Positions 56,753-64,000 of a DNA stretch of 64,000 nucleotides are shown piece by piece. The stretch's first letter is position 1. Each line of letters begins with the position of its first letter. The notes below the pieces were generated by a model, which saw nothing but the letters and a program-made list of their open reading frames with translations, was not told the origin of the DNA and searched no databases. Source of the stretch: Streptomyces aurantiacus (GTDB lineage: Bacteria; Actinomycetota; Actinomycetes; Streptomycetales; Streptomycetaceae); NCBI RefSeq assembly GCF_027107535.1, contig NZ_CP114283.1, positions 9,238,001 through 9,302,000 on the forward strand. The letters are read 5' to 3'. Made by a program: the position numbers and the translations under genes.

Positions 56753-59700
56753 TCAGGGCCTCGCGGTGGCCGGGGCCTCGGCCGATGCCTCGGCCAGTTC
56801 CCTACGGACGTCGTCCGGGGTGAGCGTGGCGCCGGTGGCGCGCTCGGTCTCGTAGGCGGCGCGGCCGAGCCCGGCCAGGGCCGTGGCCTCGACCCGTTCG
56901 AGTACCTCGCACTCGGGCATCGGGCGCGGGTGACCACCCCGCCATCGGGAGGCGGCCGCGAGAACACGGACCACGCGCGCGTGGTCGCCGATACCGGACA
57001 GGACTCCCGCCGACCGCTCGGCCAACGCCGCGAGGACCGCCTCCGCGCACCGCTCCGACGCGGCTTCGCGCAGGGCGACGGCCAGTCCGCGCAGCCCCGG
57101 CCCGGGGCCCGACTCCGTCGCCGTGAGGAGGGCGTCGATGCCGTTCAGTGCGGCGATGAACTGGGGCGGCGGCGTGCCCCGGCGGGTCTCCGCGCGGGCT
57201 GCCTCGCACAGCTCGCGTGCCCGGGTGAGGTCCCGGTCGTCGATGGCCATCTGGGACCGCATGAGAAGGACGAACGCCCGCGAGTCCGGCACCGCGTAGC
57301 GGTCGGCCGCGGCCGTCGCCTCGTCCAGGGCGGTGAGGGCGCCGGCCCGGTCGCCCTCGCGGTAGGCGATCTCACCGAGCCGGGCGATCAGGAACGGCGA
57401 CTCCGCGTACGCCCCCACCTCGTGGGCGAGCCGCAGCGCCTCCTCGTACTGCCCCTTGGCCTCCTGGAGCCGTCCACGCACCATGGCCGCCTCGCCGCCC
57501 GCGCTGCACACCTGGGCGCGCATCCAGCGGTCACCCACGCGCCGGGAGACCGTCCCCAGCTCCGCGAGGTACTCGTCGATGCCCTCCATGCCGCCGGGCG
57601 TGTCGACGGCCACGTGCACACGGAACAGCAGGGCGGCGCCGATCTCCCAGTCGCCGCCGTACACACGGCAGTTGGCCAGCGAGATCTCCATGGACCGGCG
57701 CACGTCGTCGCTGCCGATCAAGAACCCGATCAGCGGCCAGATGATGCCGGGGAAACTCGCCGCGTCCGGGCCGCCGCGCGCCAGTCTGTTCCGCAGGCGC
57801 GTGACGTACTCCACGGTCCGCTCGTCCATCGGCGGGCCCTGACCGAGCTCCGCCGCCAGGAAGAACTGCAACAGACGCAGTTTGGTACGGAGCCTGTGCA
57901 GGGGGTGGTCACTCTCGGCCTCGGAGTCGAGGTCGAGGCCGGGGCCGGGGCCGGGATCGAAGCCGGCCCCGAAGGGGTCGCTGGTGCCCCGGACTCCGAA
58001 GGGGTCGTCGTCGCTGATGCCCCGGGCCCCGCTCATGCCTGTGGTGTCGTCCCCGGCTCCGACCGGGTCGGTGACATCCCGGACCCCGACCGGACCGGGG
58101 GCGTTGTCGGCCCCCGCCGGGCTGGTGACATCTCCGGTCCTGATCACGCCGGAGGTCCCGCGGCGCGGCCATGCCCGCTCCGGGCGCTCCGGGACTTCCG
58201 CCCGTGCCCCCGCGGCCGGAGCAGCGGCGGCCGGAGTCGGTGCGTCCGCAGTCGGTGCGTCCGGCGATCGCCGAGCGTCGAGCGCCGCACCCAGGCGCAC
58301 GACCCGGCCGGTCCAGGCAGCGCCCTCCCGCCGGAAGTTGCGCAGCCACCAGAACCAGCCCATGGCGAGCACCAGGGCGCCGGCCTCCGGCTCGTCGGCG
58401 GCGACAACGCTGCGGTGGAGCGCCGCACGGATGTTGTCCATGTCGGTCTCCAGGCGTTGGATCCACCGGAGCTGGTCGGCGGACCGCAGCAGGGGGTCCG
58501 CCTCCTCGGCCAGCGCGCGGGCCCACGCCCGGTGTCTCCGCTCGGCCGCGGTACGCAGCTCGGGCGTTACGGCGGCACGCTCCGCGGCGTACTCGTGGAT
58601 GGTCTCCAGCATGCGGTAGCGCATGCCACCGGCGCCTCTCCGGCAGGGAGCCGCGACGACCAGTGACTTGTCGACCAGCGCTCCGACGGCCTCGGCGACG
58701 GGACCGCTGCACACGGCCTCCGCGGCCTCCAGGTCCCAGCCGCCCGCGAAGACGGAGACCTCCCGCAGGACGGTCCGCTCGGACTCGTCGAGGAGGTCCC
58801 AGGACCAGTCGACGACCGCGCGCAGAGTCTGCTGGCGGGGCAGGGCCGTGCGGTTTCCCGAGGTGAGGAGGCGGAACCGGTCGTCGAGGCGGTCGGCGAT
58901 CTGACGAGCGGTGAGCATCCGCAGGCGGGCGGCGGCCAGCTCGATGGCGAGCGGCAGACCGTCCAGGCGGCGGCAGATCTCGTCGACGGCGGCGGGGTCG
59001 TCGGTGACACCGGCGCCAGGGCCGACGGCTGCCGCGCGCTCCAGGAAGAGGCGGTGCGCGGGGCCGGGGAGGAGGGGCTCGACCGGACGCACGGACTCGC
59101 CGGGGACACCCAGGGGTTCACGGCTGGTGGCCAGGATCGTGAGCCCCGGGCAGTGGGTCAGGAGCGTCTCGGCGAGCTCGGCCGCGGCGTCGATCACATG
59201 TTCGCAATTGTCAAGGATCAGGAGTTGGCTGCGTGGGGCGCAGTACTCGACGAGCAGGGCGACCGGGTCGTCCTGCTGCACCGTCATCTCGTGGGTCATC
59301 AGCACGGTCTCGCGCAGACCGAGGGCACTGACCACCGCGCCGGGCACCGCCTCCGGCCGGTCGAGCGGGGCGAGCTCGGCCAGCCATGCCTGCGGATGCC
59401 CGGCGGCGGCTTCCTCGGCGAGGCGGGTCTTGCCGGAGCCGCCCGGTCCGGTGAGGGTGACGAGACGGGCCCTGTGCAATTCGGAACGGATCGCGTCGAG
59501 TTCGGGTTCCCGGCCCACGAAGGAATTCAGACGGGGGCGGATGTTGCCGGACTGCTCGGGTTCCGCGGGAGCGACGGCCGCGTACGGGCTCGGGGGCACC
59601 GGCACCCGCATCGGCACCGTCGCGGGCGGGCTGGAACGGGGCCCCGCAGCCGGGCTCGGGGCGAACGCGGGACCGTACGTGGACGCCGGTCCGGAACCGT

Positions 59701-60568
59701 GCGTGGACGCCGGTGCAGGACCGCGCGTGGACGCGACCGGGGTACCCGCGGGCCCGCGGCCGTACACGGACCCACCCGCTTCCGCCGCAGACGCAGACGC
59801 AGACGCAGACGCAGGTGATGGTGCGGACGCAGGCGCGGGTGCGGGTGCGGGCCGTGGAGTCAGCAGTTCGGCGTGCAGGGCGCGGAGTTCCGGGCCCGGG
59901 TCCGTGCCCAGACCGTCCGTCAGGGCACGGCGGACCGTCTCGTACGCCGCCAACGCGTCCGCCCGGCGGCCGGTGTCCCGCAGGGCCCGGATGAGGAGGG
60001 CGTGCAGCGGTTCGTCGTACGGGTGGAGACCGGTGAGCTCCTTCAACTCCGGTACGGCGTCGTGGGCGTGGCCGTTGCACAGGTCCGCCTCCACGCGCGC
60101 GCGTGTCGCCTCCTGACGGAGGGACTCCGGGCGGGCCGCCGCCGCGGCGCGGTCGGGCAGGTCGGCGAGGGCCGGGCCCCGCCACAGGGACAGGGCTTCC
60201 CTGAGAGTGCGGGCGGCAGTGGCCGGATCATCGTCCAGGCGGGCCCTGCCCTCACGGACCAGCCGTTCGAAGACGAACAGGTCGACGTCCTCCGGGGTGG
60301 CGTCGAGGCGGTAGCCGCCGGGCTCCGAGGCGACGGCGTCCCGGCCGAGGGCTCGGCGCAGGCGGCCCACGAGGGCCTGCAGGGCGGCGGGGGCGTCGTG
60401 CGGGGGATCGTCCGGCCAGACCTCGTCGATGAGGGTCTCCGGGGACGTGGTGCGGGTGGTCCTCAGGGCAAGGGCCGTGAGAAGCGCGCGGAGGCGGGGG
60501 CCTCCCAGGGGCAGGTCATTGCCCTGGGTGTCCGCCGCCTGGGTGACGCCCAGGATTCTGTACCGCAC
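56753..60568 (-). CDS. AfsR-like SARP regulator with NTPase domain, 1271 aa
   Basis: Large pathway or global regulator. SARP winged helix (1-95; LGGPRLRALLTALALR, TLIDEVWPD), BTAD helical domain (~98-240), a Pro/Ala/Ser-rich linker (~245-345), an NB-ARC-like ATPase (FVGREPELDAIRSEL, Walker A GPGGSGKT near 372, Walker B LLILDNCEH) and a long C-terminal TPR-like region with YEEALRLAHEVGAY. A Gly/Asp/Pro-rich insertion of ~110 residues interrupts the helical region (57,900-58,260). GTG 60568 begins the SARP fold; ribosome site weak. Convergent with the sigma/NPCBM gene, 37 bases apart. Confidence 0.88.
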   Translation of the reverse strand: MRYRILGVTQAADTQGNDLPLGGPRLRALLTALALRTTRTTSPETLIDEVWPDDPPHDAPAALQALVGRLRRALGRDAVASEPGGYRLDATPEDVDLFVFERLVREGRARLDDDPATAARTLREALSLWRGPALADLPDRAAAAARPESLRQEATRARVEADLCNGHAHDAVPELKELTGLHPYDEPLHALLIRALRDTGRRADALAAYETVRRALTDGLGTDPGPELRALHAELLTPRPAPAPAPASAPSPASASASASAAEAGGSVYGRGPAGTPVASTRGPAPASTHGSGPASTYGPAFAPSPAAGPRSSPPATVPMRVPVPPSPYAAVAPAEPEQSGNIRPRLNSFVGREPELDAIRSELHRARLVTLTGPGGSGKTRLAEEAAAGHPQAWLAELAPLDRPEAVPGAVVSALGLRETVLMTHEMTVQQDDPVALLVEYCAPRSQLLILDNCEHVIDAAAELAETLLTHCPGLTILATSREPLGVPGESVRPVEPLLPGPAHRLFLERAAAVGPGAGVTDDPAAVDEICRRLDGLPLAIELAAARLRMLTARQIADRLDDRFRLLTSGNRTALPRQQTLRAVVDWSWDLLDESERTVLREVSVFAGGWDLEAAEAVCSGPVAEAVGALVDKSLVVAAPCRRGAGGMRYRMLETIHEYAAERAAVTPELRTAAERRHRAWARALAEEADPLLRSADQLRWIQRLETDMDNIRAALHRSVVAADEPEAGALVLAMGWFWWLRNFRREGAAWTGRVVRLGAALDARRSPDAPTADAPTPAAAAPAAGARAEVPERPERAWPRRGTSGVIRTGDVTSPAGADNAPGPVGVRDVTDPVGAGDDTTGMSGARGISDDDPFGVRGTSDPFGAGFDPGPGPGLDLDSEAESDHPLHRLRTKLRLLQFFLAAELGQGPPMDERTVEYVTRLRNRLARGGPDAASFPGIIWPLIGFLIGSDDVRRSMEISLANCRVYGGDWEIGAALLFRVHVAVDTPGGMEGIDEYLAELGTVSRRVGDRWMRAQVCSAGGEAAMVRGRLQEAKGQYEEALRLAHEVGAYAESPFLIARLGEIAYREGDRAGALTALDEATAAADRYAVPDSRAFVLLMRSQMAIDDRDLTRARELCEAARAETRRGTPPPQFIAALNGIDALLTATESGPGPGLRGLAVALREAASERCAEAVLAALAERSAGVLSGIGDHARVVRVLAAASRWRGGHPRPMPECEVLERVEATALAGLGRAAYETERATGATLTPDDVRRELAEASAEAPATARP

Positions 60569-60784
60569 GGGGCCATTGTCGCCGGTGTGCTGGGGCGGGG
60601 CCGGGCTTTTCCGTCCCCGCCGCACCTTCCCTTGCCGCCGGAACCCTGCCCTTTCCGTCTCCTTCAGGGACCAGCTTCAGAGGATCGGCCGCTGAGCCCT
60701 CGTCCCTCGAACGCCTGAGGGGCTGAAAACATAAGAACGCAGCCCGGCCGGGCCCCTCGCATGCCTACGCCCTCCTGTGCCCGT

Positions 60785-62878
60785 CTAGCCTCTCCGCGCG
60801 CCCGCGCCCAGTGCCCCCCTCTGGGGCCGGATTCCCGCCGGGACGGCGCGCTGGCGGGCCGGGGTGCCCGTCCAGCAGGTGCCGCGGCGGTCCAGGAGGC
60901 GGCGGAGCCACAGTTCGAGCGAGACCAGGTCCGCGAGGCCCTCCAGGGGCAGGGGCTCTCCGTCGGCCGCCGCCCGCAGGGCCTTGCGGACGACGCGGGC
61001 CTCGACCAGGCCCGCCTGGGCGAGGAGAGGCGTGTCGAAGAGGGCCACCAGTTCGTCCACGGCGACGCGGAGCCCGGTGCGCGCGGCGGCGGCCGAGGAC
61101 GCGTGGGAGGGTGCGCCCCAGCCGGGCGGGAGGTCGGCCACTCCGGCACCCTCCAGGACCGTACGCAGTATGGCGGCCCGCGCTCCGGGCTGGACGCGCA
61201 GTGCTTCGGGGAGGGCGCGGCAGGCGCGTACGACCTGGTTGTCGAGGAAGGGGGCGTGCAGACGCTGGAAGCGGACCTCCGCGGCCTGTTCCAGGATGCG
61301 CAGGTCGGCGGCGTGCCGGGCCAGCGCGGTGCGGGCCCGGAAGTCGCCCGGCCGCTGGCCGGGGCCGACGCTCGCGCGGGTCGCCGAGCCCGTCAGACGA
61401 ACCGATACTTCAGCGAGGGCCTCGCCCGTCAGCCAGCGCGCGGCGGGTCCCGGTCTGGCCCACGTGAGCGCGGCGAGAGACGCCCCCACGGCACCTCCCG
61501 GCTCCTCGAACCGCCTGTGCAGCAGCCGGTCGGCCAGCCCTTCGATACCGACCAGGTAGGGCGTACGGGCCAGTTTGCGGGCCGCGCCGTACACGCGCGC
61601 GGGGACCATGACCGAGCCGTCGGCCTTGGCCAACGCCGCGACCGGGCGCACCAGATGGCGCCGCTTGCGGTCCATGAGCAGGTCCGCGAGGCGGGCCGGG
61701 TGGGCGTCCAGTACCTGTCGGGCCCCGTACCCCGTGAAGTGGTCCGCGCTGCCCGAGGCCAGGCGGGCGCGATGGCGGACGGCCGTCACCAGGGACGGGC
61801 CCGGCTCGTCCGTCAGGGGGCCCTCCAACTCGGCGTAGGGGAGCACTTCCTCGCCCCCGGCGACCACCACGTGGTGCAGTCGCGGGTTGGCGGCGAGCGT
61901 CCCGGCCCGTTCCAGTTCCGCTTCCCGGCCCTTCACCGCCAGGTCGTTGAAGGTGACCGCGAGGAGCCGCTCGCCGGCGCCCGTGCCGTGCCCCAGGACG
62001 GTGCCGGGTGCGCCGGGCAGACCGGCGGCGAGGAGGGCGAGGGTGCCCGAGGCGGGGCCTCCGGAGAGGTCGGCTCCAATACCGGGCACGGGCATGCCGC
62101 GGGCCGCGCGCCGCTCGGCGGGCCCCATCCCGGGTACGGGTCCCGGGTCTATGTCGGCTCCCGGTACGTGTCTGGGGGCGGCGAGCCGCGCGCGCACGGC
62201 CTCCACCAGGGCGTCCCGGACGCCGTCCACCGCACTGACGGCGTCGGCGATGGGGGCGGCGACGGCGAGGGAGGCCACCGCCTCGTAGCCGGCGATCTCC
62301 CGTGCGCCCGCGCGCAGGATCAGCGCGTGCCCCGGCGGAATGCGCCGCACGCCCTCGTAGGGGGTCGTGTCGTGGAGAGCGGCCGGTACGTCGGGAGCGG
62401 CGAGCAGGGCCGCCAGATGTCCGAAGTCGAGGTTGGCCTCGATGAGGTCGGCGAGGGGCAGAGCCGCGGTCGAGTAGGCCGTGCCGCTCGCCCAGGGCGT
62501 GTAGAACACCGGCCTGGCGCCCGCGAGATCGCCGCAGACCATGACCCGGCGGCCCACCTGGACGACGGCCGTGTAACTGCCGGGCCAGGCCGTCAGATGC
62601 CGAAGTGCCCCGCCGCGCGCGGCGAACAGGCCCACGCGCAGTTCCTCGTCGGAGGCACCGCAGGTGCCGAGCACCGCCATGCGGTTCTGGTCGTCGGCCT
62701 TGATGACGCGCACCTCGTCGGGGCGCCAGTCGCCGACCGCCCAGAGCGGATCGGGGTCGCCCCACAGGAGCTGGGAACCGACCGGGTGAACCGTCTCTCC
62801 GTCGCTCCCGGTCGCGCCCGCCGAACCGGCCTCAGGCGCGCGAGCGACGGTGCTGCTCCATCCCACCAACCATCGCAT
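60785..62878 (-). CDS. Asparagine-synthase-like protein with degenerate active sites, 697 aa
   Basis: Resembles AsnB and lasso-peptide cyclases: N-terminal Ntn-like half (MRWLVGWSS, GDLAGARPVFYT near 117, YEGVRRIPPGHAL near 174) and C-terminal synthetase half (RAAILRTVLEGAGV, HAPFLDNQVVRAC). Cys2, the glutaminase nucleophile, is missing, and the SGGxDS loop reads SGGPAS (272-277). Residues 235-265 are a Pro/Gly/Arg insertion. GGAGG five bases before ATG 62878 fixes the start. No lasso precursor or protease gene nearby. Function unknown; possibly a pseudo-enzyme. Confidence 0.75.
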   Translation of the reverse strand: MRWLVGWSSTVARAPEAGSAGATGSDGETVHPVGSQLLWGDPDPLWAVGDWRPDEVRVIKADDQNRMAVLGTCGASDEELRVGLFAARGGALRHLTAWPGSYTAVVQVGRRVMVCGDLAGARPVFYTPWASGTAYSTAALPLADLIEANLDFGHLAALLAAPDVPAALHDTTPYEGVRRIPPGHALILRAGAREIAGYEAVASLAVAAPIADAVSAVDGVRDALVEAVRARLAAPRHVPGADIDPGPVPGMGPAERRAARGMPVPGIGADLSGGPASGTLALLAAGLPGAPGTVLGHGTGAGERLLAVTFNDLAVKGREAELERAGTLAANPRLHHVVVAGGEEVLPYAELEGPLTDEPGPSLVTAVRHRARLASGSADHFTGYGARQVLDAHPARLADLLMDRKRRHLVRPVAALAKADGSVMVPARVYGAARKLARTPYLVGIEGLADRLLHRRFEEPGGAVGASLAALTWARPGPAARWLTGEALAEVSVRLTGSATRASVGPGQRPGDFRARTALARHAADLRILEQAAEVRFQRLHAPFLDNQVVRACRALPEALRVQPGARAAILRTVLEGAGVADLPPGWGAPSHASSAAAARTGLRVAVDELVALFDTPLLAQAGLVEARVVRKALRAAADGEPLPLEGLADLVSLELWLRRLLDRRGTCWTGTPARQRAVPAGIRPQRGALGAGARRG

Positions 62879-63651
62879 CGCCGCCTCCACAGGCTGTGGA
62901 CAACCAGTGCACCGCACGAACCGGTCACCATGCTGCCACGAAGAATGCGCACCGGAGGGCCGGCGAGGCCGCTTGTGCTCCCCGGAGTGCGCCCCTGGGA
63001 GATGCCCCGTCCGAGGCCGACGCACGCACGGGGAGAGGCGATCGAGGAGAATTGCCCCTGCGGCTACGACCTGAATGCGCCCCCGGTACGCTCCCCCAAG
63101 GCACCCAACGCGCCCTCAAATTCCGTGGTGGGAGCGGTATTTGCCCTCGGACGGAGGGGGCGATATTCAGCCAAATCGGGGATGGACGCAGGGCGTTGCA
63201 CACGCTCCGTACAGGCTGTGCGCAACGCACAGTCCGGGAGGCGGAGTCCGCCTCCCGGACCGGTCCGCCGCCCGCGGGGATGTAGGCGGCGGTGTCCCCC
63301 AGCCCACTGGATCCAGTACAGCGGGCCGACCCACGCACGATCCATGCAAGCGCTCCCCCGGTGGCCGGAGAAGAGCGCACGGACAGGCGCACGGCCACAC
63401 AACGGGAGCACGACACGACGCTCCGTGCTTGCCCGCGGACCACAATCCCGCCATCCGGAACAATGCCCCTTAACGCTTGGGATGCGGCGAACTACCCTGT
63501 GTTTGCCTGTGTTTTCGCGGGAGGCATATTCCTGAGGGCTCGGCCACGTGCTTTTGCGGGTGGGGTTCCAGGGGTTGGCACCCGGGAAGACGCAGCACGA
63601 ATGCCGCGTGGCTGAACCCGCGCGGCAGCCGTCTGTGTCGAGGGGTGGCGC
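62879..63651. other. ~770-base region with palindrome, no credible gene
   Basis: Neither strand shows a reading frame with ribosome site and natural composition. The main structure is a 29-base near-perfect palindrome at 63232-63260. GAGGGG at 63640-63645 belongs to the next gene. Confidence 0.5.
63232..63260. repeat. 29-base palindrome, possible terminator or operator
   Basis: Arms GTCCGGGAGGCGGA and exact complement around a single G. A one-base centre means an RNA hairpin would have to open a few pairs; it could also be a protein site. Confidence 0.65.
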
Positions 63652-64000
63652 ATGTCCAGGGAGCAACGCGGGCCGAACGAAAAACTCGGCGCCGTTCTCG
63701 CCCTCGCGGGAATCAGCAACGCAGGACTCGCGCGTCGCGTCAACGATCTTGGCGCTCAACGCGGGTTGACTCTTCGCTACGACAAGACGTCGGTGGCGCG
63801 CTGGGTGTCGAAAGGCATGGTGCCGCAGGGCGCCGCGCCGCACCTCATCGCCGCCGCCATCGGCCAGAAACTCGGCCGCCCGGTCCCGCTCCACGAGATC
63901 GGTCTGGCGGACGCGGATCCCGCGCCCGAGGTGGGCCTCGCCTTCCCCCGAGACGTGGGACAGGCCGTACGGTCCGCGACGGACCTCTACCGGCTCGACC
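63652..64000 (+). CDS. Sporulation-associated regulator, NsdA/SCO4114-like (5' part)
   Basis: First 116 residues of a protein running off the right edge. It begins [20 protein letters not shown] then [13 protein letters not shown], a helix-turn-helix-like start with [19 protein letters not shown], and [21 protein letters not shown] recognise this from the large Streptomyces TPR-type regulators near SCO4114, linked to sporulation. ATG 63652 follows GAGGGG by six bases. Confidence 0.75.
   Translation, partial: MSREQRGPNEKLGAVLALAGISNAGLARRVNDLGAQRGLTLRYDKTSVARWVSKGMVPQGAAPHLIAAAIGQKLGRPVPLHEIGLADADPAPEVGLAFPRDVGQAVRSATDLYRLD

Noticed and set aside
63064..63894. 276-residue minus-strand frame at the right end
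   Set aside because: Antisense to the sporulation-associated gene and without family motifs.

Overview
The window is a piece of Streptomyces-type chromosome. Coding sequence is very GC-rich with G/C-ending codons, GTG starts and 4-base stop/start overlaps are common, and the families are typical of the genus (AtrA, AfsR/SARP, DUF397, SpoIIE-type phosphatases, ECF sigma factors). The gene order from ppk and pst through atrA to the right edge agrees with what I remember of the S. coelicolor core region around SCO4114-SCO4145. That is recollection, not a comparison I could run. I see no integrase, transposase, att site, CRISPR array or tRNA gene, so the window looks like resident chromosome.

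Layout, left to right. 1-4523 (minus) is an ECF sigma factor operon: sigma factor, zinc-finger membrane anti-sigma factor, a 58-residue membrane microprotein, an ABC ATPase and two permease-type membrane proteins, the last cut by the window edge. 4659-7946 (plus) is a YtrA-like GntR repressor, an ABC ATPase and two tandem paralogous permeases, with a perfect 12-bp-arm inverted repeat just upstream. 8244-20340 is a phosphate and polyphosphate island: ppk, a CHAD protein and a Nudix hydrolase; then csoR, a DUF47 PhoU-like protein and Pit; then pstSCAB on the minus strand behind four in-phase PHO-box units. A hairpin between pstS and pstC probably makes PstS the most abundant product.

20681-31078 is accessory: a Tat-exported berberine-bridge-type oxidase, a PAP2 phosphatase, a minus-strand operon of secreted trypsin-like protease, receptor Ser/Thr kinase and transglycosylase/NlpC hydrolase, an XRE-DUF397-DUF397 cassette, an ArsR-SRPBCC pair and a sedolisin. 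31750-38985 (plus) is a six-gene type IV secretion-like operon (VirB2-like, VirB8/TcpC-like, VirB6-like, SCO6880-like, VirB4-like, VirD4-like) with no relaxase; its VirD4-like member has lost its Walker A motif. 39130-41090 is a two-component system.

41167-46350 (minus) is a complete 16S-23S-5S rRNA operon without spacer tRNAs, preceded by about 0.7 kb of promoter and leader. 47089-64000 holds a MarR/MFS pair, a methyltransferase, a PAS/SpoIIE phosphatase, NDH-2, AtrA, an ECF sigma factor fused to an extracellular NPCBM domain, a 1271-residue AfsR-like regulator, an asparagine-synthase-like protein with degenerate active sites, and the start of a sporulation-associated regulator. This last stretch looks like a development and antibiotic-control neighbourhood.

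The best candidates for something under-described are the relaxase-less secretion-like operon with its pseudo-ATPase, the protease-kinase-muralytic operon beside it, and the membrane-spanning sigma/NPCBM fusion.
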